Of a stretch of 64,000 nucleotides of DNA, positions 1 to 7,678 are shown one piece after another. Position numbers and translations under genes: made by a program. Source of the DNA: an uncultured Pirellula sp. (lineage in GTDB: Bacteria; Planctomycetota; Planctomycetia; Pirellulales; Pirellulaceae); assembly GCA_903892355.1 (NCBI GenBank), contig CAITIE010000106.1, positions 1 to 64,000 of the forward strand, read 5' to 3'. How positions within the stretch are numbered: position 1 is the first letter of the stretch; every line of letters begins with the position of its first letter. Under the pieces are notes generated by a model. That model searched no databases. It had not been told where the DNA came from and was given only the letters and a program-made list of their open reading frames with translations.

Positions 1-172
1 AAGGAGTAGCTTGGCCCGGCACTCCAGCGAGAACCTGCTGATACAGGCGGTTCATAGCCCCCAGGAACTTGGCATCGGGCTTCCCTGACGAGAAGTTCAG
101 ATAACCGAGGACTTGGCATAGATCCTCTTCTTTTGCAGTCTCTGAGATTTCGACGGTCACGGGGGCCCTCAC
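1..172 (-). CDS. Conserved hypothetical protein, 3' part missing (window edge)
   Basis: An open frame runs off the left edge of the window. Reading the minus strand from a GTG at 172 gives VRAPVTVEISETAKEEDLC and continues without a stop through a stretch containing LGYLNFSSGKPD and FLGAMNRLYQ. A second in-frame GTG at 160 is an alternative start. The residue composition is that of a real soluble protein, and the style resembles proteins conserved in Pirellulaceae, but I do not recognise a domain. Only about 57 residues are visible. No clear Shine-Dalgarno sequence precedes either start. The function is unknown. Confidence 0.6.
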   Translation of the reverse strand, partial: MRAPVTVEISETAKEEDLCQVLGYLNFSSGKPDAKFLGAMNRLYQQVLAGVPGQATP

Positions 173-352
173 CTGGGGATTAATTGGGCGTAATCGTATG
201 TCCAGGTGCCCGATCGCGGAAGTGCTTTTCGGCCCGTTATACCCCCTATAAAAGCCACCTTTCCCCCCGTGCATGAGCATTTGCGCAAGGGAAGCCGCTA
301 GGAAACAGGTCTGGCATTGGTCGCGGGATTCGCCTGAAGGCTGTTACCCACG

Positions 353-384
353 AAAAAAAACCGAGCGAATATGTACTCGCTCGG
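353..384 (-). terminator. Rho-independent terminator of the TPR-like secreted protein gene
   Basis: On the minus strand, CCGAGCGA and TCGCTCGG form an 8-bp stem around an 8-base loop (361-384). The stem is followed directly by eight T residues (360-353). It lies about 110 bases downstream of the stop of the 493-1191 gene, so it should end that transcript. The four 15-bp repeats sit between the stop and the hairpin. Confidence 0.85.
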
Positions 385-410
385 CTTTGGAGAAATTTAT
401 TGAGCCAGTC

Positions 411-470
411 GTCAGCGGTGTGTTCGTCAGCGGTGTGTTCGTCAGCGCTGTAATCGTCAGCGCTGTATTG
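411..470. repeat. Tandem repeat, 4 x 15 bp
   Basis: Four head-to-tail units lie at 411-425, 426-440, 441-455 and 456-470, based on gtcagcgGtgtGttc. The first two are identical and the last two differ at a few positions. They lie in the 3' untranslated region of the 493-1191 gene, upstream of its terminator. Confidence 0.9.
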
Positions 471-492
471 CGGAGGACGAAGGCATGCGAAA

Positions 493-1191
493 CTAGTTGC
501 CGAACGGATCGTCGCTGGCAGGTGGAGGATTGTTGTTCCCTCCGAACGGATCGTCTGCGGCAGGAGCGTCGTTTCCTGGTTTCGGAGCATCGCCCGAGAA
601 CGGATCGTCGCTAGGTGCTGGAGCCTTCTTTGCTTCCTCAGGCATTGGAACAGGCGTTCCCTTGTTCAATTCCGAGTTGTCCTTGAAGGGATCGTTGGCA
701 CCTGGGACCGGAGCGGGGGCAACGTCTGGAGCGCGAGGTGGTACTACGACCGAGCCTGAACGGAGAGACTCGTCATACCGCATCTTCTGCATTTCGAGGT
801 ACTTGCTTCGGGAGGCTAGCCGAGCTTTGCGACGAATGCCTTCGATCTGGCATCGGACCGCTCCTTGAACGCGCTCGAGAGACTTGCCGACATTCACGAC
901 CTTCTTGCCATCAATCTCCAACTGTGCCGCTTGTTCAAAATCGGATTGCCCTGCTTCAGGACTTCCGGAGATTGCTGCTTGGCACAAGCCACGGAAGTAG
1001 TAGGCGCGAGGATCGGCGCTTCCTGCAGCGATGACGTCATTGAGGATCTGCTCAGCCTTGGTCACGTCCCCGCGGTAGTATTCATGGATCGCTCGGCCGT
1101 ACATCTCGTCCAGTGGGTCTTGGGCAAAGGAAGGGATAGCCGCAAATGCGGCGAGCGCGAAACCTGTCAAAGTGGTGAATCTGAATTGCAT
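493..1191 (-). CDS. Secreted TPR-like protein with DPF-repeat tail
   Basis: The protein starts with a signal peptide (basic start, hydrophobic FALAAFAAIP, cleavage after SFA). A helical segment of about residues 25-100 follows, with TPR character (AIHEYYRGDVTKAEQIL, AYYFRGLCQA). The last third is a low-complexity Pro/Ala/Asp region carrying four DPF motifs (NDPFKDN, DDPFSGD, DDPFGGN, DDPFGN). An in-frame ATG at 1215 lies eight codons upstream; I chose 1191 because it begins the signal peptide cleanly. The gene stands alone, reads away from the membrane protein at 1426 and has its own terminator. A role in the periplasm or envelope is inferred; the exact function is unknown. Confidence 0.8.
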   Translation of the reverse strand: MQFRFTTLTGFALAAFAAIPSFAQDPLDEMYGRAIHEYYRGDVTKAEQILNDVIAAGSADPRAYYFRGLCQAAISGSPEAGQSDFEQAAQLEIDGKKVVNVGKSLERVQGAVRCQIEGIRRKARLASRSKYLEMQKMRYDESLRSGSVVVPPRAPDVAPAPVPGANDPFKDNSELNKGTPVPMPEEAKKAPAPSDDPFSGDAPKPGNDAPAADDPFGGNNNPPPASDDPFGN

Positions 1192-1425
1192 AAGTTCATT
1201 GGTCCGTAAAAACATCGGGATGGCCCTAACGATTGGGTTTTATACTACTTGCCGGCCGCTTAGTTGCAAATAAATTGCCGATTCCTCGTTCATTTGCTCT
1301 TCGGGACTGAAAGATCGAAGGCTGGGGAACGAATTCGGGGGATAACTAGGCTGGGTTGAGCGGGCAGGGGTGAGTTGCTAGGGGTGAGCGTCTGGGGGAT
1401 CACGGAATCCAGTACGGGGAGCGGG

Positions 1426-2568
1426 ATGGTTTTTCGAGTTTTGGCGAGAGTTCTGGCCGGTTTTAGAGGGGTTTGGAGGGTCTCGGTGCGGGCGATTTGT
1501 TTGGTCCTGCTCCTGAGCGTGGTCGCGACCGTGCCGATCCTTCAATTTGCAAGTTTAGGTTACATGCTGGAGTCGGCCAGCAGAATCGCGCGAGGGATGC
1601 CACTCCGCTCCTGTTTTCCTGGGGGGGAAACCGCTAAAAAGATGGTCCTGAGCGGTCTTTTTCTCGCCGTTTCATGGTTGCCGGTTTGGCTTGTGACCGA
1701 TTGGGGGTATAGCGCCGAACTCATGGATCCAGGATCTACGTTTGCGCTTCGATTTCGGGTAGGTGCTAGGGTGCTGGCAGTTCTATGGGTCGTTTGGTCA
1801 GGATGGGCCCTTTTCCGAGGCGGTCGCTGGTATCACTTTTTGTGGCCGGCTCCGAAGCGTTTTATGAGGACTGTCTTTCGACTCGAATCATGGCGAGAAC
1901 TCGAAGATCGGTGGTGGGATTTGGTGGTCTCGCTACGGCTTACGTATCTGATGAAGCTCGGATTCTATGCTTCGATCGGCGCGTTGCTTTGGTTGCTGAT
2001 ACCCGCTGTGCTGATCATTGTTGCCCTCAATGGCGGTGCTAACAGCCCAAGCAACGGCTCAAATCCGGAGGGGTTTCTCGGGTTGATCGGGCTCCTCGGT
2101 GCGATCAGCATGTGGTGGGTTCTTCAAAAACTGCCTTTCCTTCAAATCCATATGGTTAACGAAGGCAAGTTGCGAGCGATGTTGGATCGTGCAGCGATTC
2201 GGAATGCATTTCGGAGGGCGCCGTGGGCCTTTTGCATTGCGATGGTGGTTCTCGTCCTCCTTTCCATTCCGCTCTACCCACTGAGGATCGAGTCGATCCC
2301 GTCCCAGCTTCGATGGGGGCTCGCTCTCTTTTTCGTTCTTTTCATGTTCCCAACCAAACTTCTGGTTGGTTGGGCGCTTCGACGGAGTCTCACTAGGACC
2401 AAACCGGTTCATTGGTTTTGGCGTTGGATGGCTTGGGTCCCTATGGTCGGCTCGATCGCAGTCTACGTGGGATTTTTATACCTTGCGAAGTTTACTCTTT
2501 GGGAAGGAGCCGCAAGTATCCTGCTGCAGCATGCGTTTCTACCACCCGTCCCGTTCTATTTACGATAG
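1426..2568 (+). CDS. Polytopic membrane protein of unknown function
   Basis: About 380 residues with roughly six to eight hydrophobic segments, including ICLVLLLSVVATVPILQFAS near the start and LLWLLIPAVLIIVALNG in the middle. Long cytoplasmic-looking basic loops separate them. The LGYMLESASRIARG stretch after the first membrane segment resembles planctomycete membrane proteins of unknown function. The frame is open from a TTG at 1375, but the ATG at 1426 has a better upstream context (GGGGAGCGGG) and gives a shorter, basic N-terminus. The stop codon lies inside a 17-bp tandem duplication. I see no enzyme motif, and transport is not demonstrated. Confidence 0.8.
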   Translation: MVFRVLARVLAGFRGVWRVSVRAICLVLLLSVVATVPILQFASLGYMLESASRIARGMPLRSCFPGGETAKKMVLSGLFLAVSWLPVWLVTDWGYSAELMDPGSTFALRFRVGARVLAVLWVVWSGWALFRGGRWYHFLWPAPKRFMRTVFRLESWRELEDRWWDLVVSLRLTYLMKLGFYASIGALLWLLIPAVLIIVALNGGANSPSNGSNPEGFLGLIGLLGAISMWWVLQKLPFLQIHMVNEGKLRAMLDRAAIRNAFRRAPWAFCIAMVVLVLLSIPLYPLRIESIPSQLRWGLALFFVLFMFPTKLLVGWALRRSLTRTKPVHWFWRWMAWVPMVGSIAVYVGFLYLAKFTLWEGAASILLQHAFLPPVPFYLR

Positions 2569-2587
2569 AGTTCTATTTACGATAGAG
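2554..2587. repeat. 17-bp tandem duplication across a stop codon
   Basis: The unit ttctatttacgatagag occurs twice in a row (2554-2570 and 2571-2587). The first copy contains the TAG stop of the membrane protein gene and the second begins the 3' flank. Confidence 0.92.
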
Positions 2588-2639
2588 CAACGAATGTTTT
2601 ACGAAATGCGACTTAAGTCGTTCATTCATGTTTTTCGTT

Positions 2640-3815
2640 TTATCGCACGAAAAGACGCTCAACGAGGTGGGTTGCAACAAGCCTGATACGGTAGAGTCGC
2701 ATCAGGGCATTTCGGATCAATTGGCGGATAGGCATCGTTGGAAGCGCGGATGCCTTTTGAATATCCTCTGGGCCATGCGGCCAGTCGCGAATGCGTTCGA
2801 CGTAGCGTTCGACCCATGATGTTTCGTTGGGAAAGAGTGTAATTCTTTCCAGCCATCGTTCTGGGATGCCTTGCACACCACGCTGAATACCACATAAGCA
2901 ACCTGCTATTGTTGCCGCATTGGACATGTTCCCACCCAATCGGAGAATCTGGGTGATGCAGCGTTCGTAGCTCTGGGGAACTCTCGCCCATGCGTAGATT
3001 GCGATCAATGCGCTATCGACCATGTTGCCATTGAGCCCGTTCGGGTATCCGAGGCTTGCGGCAGCTTTGGTGAGTGAACAACGATCTTTAAAGAGCTTCT
3101 CGAGCATCTCTAAACGTACGTTGATGCCTTCATCCTTCGTCGCCCTCAGCAGCATCGGAAAGATTTCTGGATTGGAAACCGCGTAACGCGTGCGATGCAT
3201 CTGTGCCATCTGCGCTGCGATCGCGACGAGCATTGCTGCTTGGCAGACGTTGTCATCACGACTTGAAAGTAGGGTTGAGCGTTGAACCCATCGGAGTGCG
3301 GAATCGTTGTGGCCTTGGAGGACGACGCTCAAAAGGCTAGCGCGCACCATAGGGTCGTTCCCATACGATGCGATCAAGTGATTCCTCGATTGGGTGACGG
3401 TACGGTAGATCCATGAAGCGATCGAGCGGATCGGCTGGGATAAACGATACCAATTCAATCGACGACGCAGCGCATCGGCAAAATCGTCGACACCCGCGCG
3501 CGACCGCAATACCGATTGGATCGTCATGAGCTGAGAATGCGTTCGATGGTTCGGCCAAGCCCGCGGAGGAAGTCGGAATTTTTTGGAACGTCGCAAACGT
3601 CGCAGCGCGGTTTTTCGGTCCAAGGTTCGATGGACTTGGCTGAGGGCTTCCGCAGTGGCGCCTCCCAGAAGCACTCCGGCGATGGCTTCTTCGCGGCGGG
3701 CTGTCGGAATGATGGTCGACCAAGAGATCGGAGACTCACCCGGGCTGCGACCTTGTTCGCGCACCGAAAGTGTGGCTCCTCGTGAAGTTCGTGGGTACGA
3801 TTCTGGGGGTGACAT
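2640..3815 (-). CDS. ADP-ribosylglycohydrolase-family protein lacking the metal ligands
   Basis: The fold signature is clear. Near the N-terminus there is REEAIAGVLLGGATAEALS, matching the family start G-x-LLG-x-A-x-GDALG. A helical middle has ALRRRLNWYR, and the C-terminal third has LGGNMSNAATIAGCLCG followed by a glycine loop and IPERW, matching the family LGGDTDT-x-AAIAGALxG ... IPxxW. The acidic residues that bind the two metal ions are absent: GDALG is TAEALS, the T-D-D-T site reads RTHSQ and GGDTDT reads GGNMSN. It is therefore probably a catalytically dead ARH-fold protein, or one with altered chemistry. The frame is open upstream to 3929; the ATG at 3815 is chosen because the upstream part is poorly protein-like. 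It is convergent with the membrane protein gene at 1426-2568. Confidence 0.8.
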   Translation of the reverse strand: MSPPESYPRTSRGATLSVREQGRSPGESPISWSTIIPTARREEAIAGVLLGGATAEALSQVHRTLDRKTALRRLRRSKKFRLPPRAWPNHRTHSQLMTIQSVLRSRAGVDDFADALRRRLNWYRLSQPIRSIASWIYRTVTQSRNHLIASYGNDPMVRASLLSVVLQGHNDSALRWVQRSTLLSSRDDNVCQAAMLVAIAAQMAQMHRTRYAVSNPEIFPMLLRATKDEGINVRLEMLEKLFKDRCSLTKAAASLGYPNGLNGNMVDSALIAIYAWARVPQSYERCITQILRLGGNMSNAATIAGCLCGIQRGVQGIPERWLERITLFPNETSWVERYVERIRDWPHGPEDIQKASALPTMPIRQLIRNALMRLYRIRLVATHLVERLFVR

Positions 3816-4136
3816 CGGAATCGGTGGTCGTAGGTTCAAATCGTGGGCGTTTGGGTGTGAGCTTATCCAGGGGAGAGTCGGATCGACGGCAGGGTCGGAT
3901 CGACACACCCACGTGTTTAGGAATGCCAAAGCACTTTTCAGCGAAAATCGCAGTCAAGTTTGCAGGCTGGATCCGCTAAAACTAGCCTACGCACAATCAG
4001 TCCCGATCCCACGGAAATCCGACCAACATGTTGCCGCTATGTTAGGCTTAATGCGTCACAACTGCTACAATCGGTGCAAAGGTCAGAGGTCGACTCCCTC
4101 CCGATCCATCTCCAGCAAAGAACATCTGAGGTTGCC
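3816..4136. other. Intergenic region between divergent genes
   Basis: About 320 bases separate the ARH-like gene (minus) and the dioxygenase gene (plus), so promoters for both should lie here. The only structure I see is an 11-base direct repeat gtcggatcgac at 3877-3887 and 3894-3904 (17-base period). No clear promoter boxes were identified. Confidence 0.5.
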
Positions 4137-4838
4137 ATGCGTTCTCAAAACTCACGACGTCGATTTTTGGTCCAAGCGATATCCGGTAGCGGCGTTGGGT
4201 TGTGGATGGCTCGCACGGCGTGGGGGAATTTCATTCCGCCAACAGCAGCGCAGACCAAAGGTCCTTTCTACCCGGTACCAGAGATCGAAAAGCAAAAGTA
4301 CTTCGATGCGGATCTCACGCGTTTGGATGCCAAATCTCCGGTTGCCAACGGAGAGCAAATCGCAGTGCGAGGGGTTATTCTGGATATGGATGAGAAGCCC
4401 CTCGACCAGGTGATCGTAGAGGTGTGGCAGGCGTGCGAGACAGGGCGGTACAATCATCCGCAAGACCGCAACGATCGGCCGATGGATCCTAACTTTCAGT
4501 ACTGGGCACGAATGGTCACAGGTCCCGATGGGACGTTCTCGATCCGAACCATCCTGCCTGGTAAGTACCCCGGACGAACGCCTCACTTGCATTATCGGAT
4601 CGTTGCACCGAATCGAAGTGAGCTCGTAACACAGATGTACTTCGAGGCGAACCAAGAGTGGAATCGCAAAGATGGCATCTTTATGGATCTCAAGCCTGAG
4701 CAGCGGGCGGCGGTAACGATCGGGTTGGCAAAAAAGCCGATCGCAGCGAATGATCCCAAAAGTGAACAACTTCCAACGGGAGATTTCCGGATTGTTTTGG
4801 GGCCTCGCAGCGACTCGAAATCAACCCAGCCTATGTAG
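4137..4838 (+). CDS. Exported intradiol ring-cleavage dioxygenase
   Basis: A 233-residue non-haem Fe(III) dioxygenase of the catechol 1,2-/protocatechuate 3,4-dioxygenase superfamily, which opens catechol-type rings between the two hydroxyls. The N-terminus has a Tat-type signal (SRRRFLVQ, hydrophobic run to residue 30). QTKGPFYP at 39-46 is the usual beginning of the catalytic domain. The iron ligands are visible: Tyr105 (GRYNHP), Tyr122 (FQYWAR), His150 and His152 (PHLHYR). The ATG at 4137 is chosen because it starts the Tat signal; the frame is open further upstream to 3960 without protein-like features. No second subunit gene or aromatic pathway genes lie nearby, so the substrate is unknown. 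Confidence 0.9.
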   Translation: MRSQNSRRRFLVQAISGSGVGLWMARTAWGNFIPPTAAQTKGPFYPVPEIEKQKYFDADLTRLDAKSPVANGEQIAVRGVILDMDEKPLDQVIVEVWQACETGRYNHPQDRNDRPMDPNFQYWARMVTGPDGTFSIRTILPGKYPGRTPHLHYRIVAPNRSELVTQMYFEANQEWNRKDGIFMDLKPEQRAAVTIGLAKKPIAANDPKSEQLPTGDFRIVLGPRSDSKSTQPM

Positions 4839-4856
4839 TTCGATCACCGTTTCCGG

Positions 4857-4903
4857 TGGCGGCTTTTCGATTATCCAGGGGCGACCAAAACCGCCTTTTA
4901 GCT
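4857..4903 (+). terminator. Possible terminator hairpin of the dioxygenase gene
   Basis: GGCGG at the left and CCGCC at the right can pair across an A/T-rich, partly complementary interior, and the right arm is followed by TTTTAG. The stem is imperfect, so this is weak. It lies between the dioxygenase stop and the convergent PEP-CTERM gene. Confidence 0.3.
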
Positions 4904-5641
4904 ACACTTGGTTCGGCGTTTGCGTCGAATCCAGCCCAAGCAGCCTCCGGTTGAGACCACGCTTAGAAGTGCAATAGACGATGGCTCTGGCACGCCAGCA
5001 GCAAACGTGAACACGCCAGTTCCGGATAGATTGCCAAGAGTTTTGTGATTCCCGGAAATCCCTAATTCAACTTGGTAGATTCCTTCTCGCGAAAACCCCA
5101 AAAAGAAGTGCTCGTGCCCACCTGCAGTTTGCGTGAACGCGTCAGCGACGGTTATCCCGTCGCTTGTCGCGAATCGGACGGTGGGAGTCCCAAAGGACTC
5201 GGACCAGAGCGAAAAATTTCCTCCCGTTGGAGCCGAAACCACGGAAACGAGGTTCCAGGTCAATTGCCCGTTCCAGTCGGCCGGATCCAAGTCCTCGAGT
5301 CCCCAACCTAAGAACGGCTTGTTCGGTTCAACAAAGTCCGCCAAGTACCAAATGCTGTCGGTGGGGGCACCTAAAAAATCCCAAGACGAACCGCTTGGCC
5401 TCAGGATGGGTGGGCCAGCAACAAACACACTGTGGTCGGTGGGCGCATACTCACCCGCTGGAATCGTTCCTCCGCCAGCCGCATCGACAGCGTCTTCAAA
5501 GTGAAAGTGCAGTTCGAGCTCATTGGTGTTTGTGAGCGCAACCCCAATATCACCGTGCCCGCCGATCCAAAGGTCTGCTTTTGCTGGATTAGAGATTGCA
5601 AACCCACACCAAAATAATCCTAAAACTAGGCAAAATCTCAT
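4898..5641 (-). CDS. PEP-CTERM surface protein with choice-of-anchor M-like domain
   Basis: A 247-residue exported protein. Residues 1-22 form a signal peptide ending in AKA. The body fits the choice-of-anchor M/surface-anchored repeat pattern: GHGDIGVAL, LELHFHFE, then DSIWYLADF, GGNFSLWS, VRFATSDGIT and GGHEHFFLGFSREGIYQVEL. The C-terminus is a PEP-CTERM sorting signal, VPEPSSIALLSV followed by a hydrophobic stretch and RRKRR. Such proteins are processed by an exosortase at the membrane, but no exosortase gene is in this window. It probably sits on the cell surface or in the matrix. The gene stands alone. The ligand is unknown. Confidence 0.85.
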   Translation of the reverse strand: MRFCLVLGLFWCGFAISNPAKADLWIGGHGDIGVALTNTNELELHFHFEDAVDAAGGGTIPAGEYAPTDHSVFVAGPPILRPSGSSWDFLGAPTDSIWYLADFVEPNKPFLGWGLEDLDPADWNGQLTWNLVSVVSAPTGGNFSLWSESFGTPTVRFATSDGITVADAFTQTAGGHEHFFLGFSREGIYQVELGISGNHKTLGNLSGTGVFTFAAGVPEPSSIALLSVVSTGGCLGWIRRKRRTKCS

Positions 5642-5806
5642 GCTGGAACCCCTCGAACGGTCAATTGGAAAGTTTTCTTTTGCAATTTAGTTGCATCTGG
5701 TGTTTGTGTCAAGTGAATTCCTATTGCACAAGCAGGGTTTTTCGCGTGCAATAGAAGTGTCGTTTTTAAAAAGGGCGGTATCGAGGGCGAGAAAGGTGGG
5801 GCGGGA

Positions 5807-6934
5807 ATGAGTATGCAAAAGAATGGTACTGCCATTAGGAAGGCGTTTACGTTGGTTGAGTTGCTCGTAGTCATCGCAATCATCGGTTTACTGGTTGGGT
5901 TGCTACTGCCTGCTGTGCAGGCAGCACGTGAAGCAGCAAGGCGGATGCAGTGTTCGAGTAATATTCGGCAACTGGCATTGGCGATTCATAACTATGAATC
6001 TGCATTTAAAACGATGCCTCCAACGATTACAGGCTCGGGAGTACCTGGAGATCCTCGAGGTAGCGGTCTGTACAGTTGGTTAGCGATGATTTTGCCCCAT
6101 GTGGAGCAGGGGCCTCTTTTCAGTCGATTGGACTTTTCTGTACCGATGACCAGCGCGATTGTTGGCAGCACTCCCAATTATCTGAAGCTAGAGATTCGTT
6201 CGGACCATCGAAACGCAACGGTGGCTGGAACCCGAGTTTCGACGTTCTTGTGCCCATCAGATCCGTGGTTGCAGACGACTTACGCTGGCACCGCTTCGCC
6301 GGCTCCGGGAAGTTATGCGGGAAACCTTGGTTGGGTACGGCAAACAACTGGAACACAGGGGCTGGATCCGCAATTGCTCCAAACCAATGGGGCGATGCCA
6401 ATTGCGAATCCAGCGGATACAAACCGATCGTGGTATAAGTCCACAATGTCCTTTCGGGACTTTACCGATGGAGCATCTAATACGGCGATGCTCTCGGAGA
6501 GGGTGATCAACAGTCTTGTTCCCGTCCGAGGAGGTTTTGGCTTCTATATGCCTAAAGGGCCCAGCAGTGTGATGTCCTACTGCGGCGGTTCGGGTGCAAC
6601 GCGTTCGTTGCCGCAGTGGGTTGCTTATTGTGATGGAGTTACTACTCCAGATCCTGTTTACTCAGCTCCACACGGAAAAGCTTGGATTTCTGGATTAACC
6701 CTTGCAGGTAATCTGTACATGCATGTTCTGATGCCCAATAAAAGGAATTGCCACGTATACGGTGGTGAGGCGAACGGTAACAACATGGTAACGGCCAGTA
6801 GCATGCACGGGAGTGGCGTGCATGTAGTTGCGGCAGATGCACACGTTGACTATGTAAGTCTTTCGGTAGATTCAAAAGTTTGGTGGGAGATGGGCTCGAG
6901 AAACGGTGGGGAATCAACTTACCGACCCGAATGA
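5807..6934 (+). CDS. DUF1559 protein with type IV pilin-like N-terminus
   Basis: A 375-residue member of the family expanded in planctomycetes. The N-terminus has the prepilin methylation motif [20 protein letters not shown], followed by [20 protein letters not shown] and LALAIHNYESA, the standard DUF1559 opening. The globular part has LCPSDP and DGASNTAMLSERV, and the C-terminal part has MHGSGVHVVAADAHVDYVS, which fits the family H-x9-DG region. It is thought to be exported and to form pseudopilin-like or surface structures; the function is not established. ATG 5807 follows GAAAGGTGGGG. A second family member lies at 13736. No pilus assembly genes are adjacent. Confidence 0.92.
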   Translation: MSMQKNGTAIRKAFTLVELLVVIAIIGLLVGLLLPAVQAAREAARRMQCSSNIRQLALAIHNYESAFKTMPPTITGSGVPGDPRGSGLYSWLAMILPHVEQGPLFSRLDFSVPMTSAIVGSTPNYLKLEIRSDHRNATVAGTRVSTFLCPSDPWLQTTYAGTASPAPGSYAGNLGWVRQTTGTQGLDPQLLQTNGAMPIANPADTNRSWYKSTMSFRDFTDGASNTAMLSERVINSLVPVRGGFGFYMPKGPSSVMSYCGGSGATRSLPQWVAYCDGVTTPDPVYSAPHGKAWISGLTLAGNLYMHVLMPNKRNCHVYGGEANGNNMVTASSMHGSGVHVVAADAHVDYVSLSVDSKVWWEMGSRNGGESTYRPE

Positions 6935-6991
6935 AGGCGGTTTGGTTTACGCTGCTATCCTGATGTGCATATCGAGGCTGTTCAACAACGA

Positions 6992-7678
6992 TTAGCCATT
7001 TTCAAGTACCCATTGCGCAGCGAAACAGTTCAGTTCCGCCGCATTGGCCAGATTCAGCTTGATCTTCAGCTTCTCGCGATACGTATCGATGGTGTGAACG
7101 CTGAGAAACAGCTTTTTGGCAATGGCGCCCGTCGTGTTGCCTTGCCCGATCAATGTAAGCACCTCCAATTCCCGATCGGATAGGTTTTCTACGGGAGACT
7201 TGCCCGGTTCGACCATTCCCCCGATATGGCTTTTGAGGATCCGGTCGGTCATCTCTGGGCTTAAATAAGTCTTTCCCTCGAGCACCGTATGAATGGCGGT
7301 GATCAATGTCTCGCGTGCTGTCTGTTTATTGAGATACCCCATCGCCCCAGCTTGCAAGGATCTCTCGGCATATACGCCTTCATCGTACATGGAGATGACA
7401 AGCATTTTTATTGTTGAGTTGCGTTCGCGAAGTCGTTTGATGAGATCGATCCCATGCCCGGTTTTTAGCGATATGTCGACAATCACCAAGTCAGGGCAGA
7501 GTTCACTGATGAGTTGCAGCGCTGGTTCGACATCGTCGGCCTCTCCGCACACAGCGAGTCCAGGTTCGTGGGAGATTTGCGTGGCCATTCCGTCGCGCAA
7601 CATGGGATGGTCGTCGACGATAAAGATCCTGGCGGTATGCGACTTGTTATTTTTGTTGTTGGGCATGCCATTCTTCAT
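6992..7678 (-). CDS. NarL/FixJ-family response regulator
   Basis: A 228-residue two-component response regulator. The receiver domain has the acidic pair in IVDDHP, the phospho-acceptor Asp68 in LVIVDIS and the conserved Lys region NKQTARE. The C-terminal LuxR-type helix-turn-helix is DRELEVLTLIGQG ... FLSVHTIDTYREKLK. It should bind DNA when phosphorylated by the kinase encoded just upstream. ATG 7678 has a strong Shine-Dalgarno AGGAGG eight bases upstream, which decides the start over a GTG at 7723. The start lies within the kinase gene, whose stop ends at 7647, so the two are coupled. The target genes are unknown. Confidence 0.95.
   Translation of the reverse strand: MKNGMPNNKNNKSHTARIFIVDDHPMLRDGMATQISHEPGLAVCGEADDVEPALQLISELCPDLVIVDISLKTGHGIDLIKRLRERNSTIKMLVISMYDEGVYAERSLQAGAMGYLNKQTARETLITAIHTVLEGKTYLSPEMTDRILKSHIGGMVEPGKSPVENLSDRELEVLTLIGQGNTTGAIAKKLFLSVHTIDTYREKLKIKLNLANAAELNCFAAQWVLENG

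Larger units (their letters stand above)
173..492. other. Intergenic stretch with terminator and 15-bp tandem repeats
   Basis: About 320 bases lie between the truncated gene and the TPR-like gene. They hold a minus-strand terminator (353-384) and four 15-bp repeats (411-470). Open frames on both strands here have odd composition and no recognisable domain, so I do not call a gene. Confidence 0.6.

Noticed and set aside
246-614. Overlapping open frames on both strands near the left edge
   Set aside because: Composition is shaped by the 15-bp repeats (ADEHTADEHTADD) and by the terminator; there is no domain.
3816-3929. N-terminal extension of the ADP-ribosylglycohydrolase-like protein
   Set aside because: The extra 38 residues have no similarity or signal peptide character and would use a start far from the conserved part.
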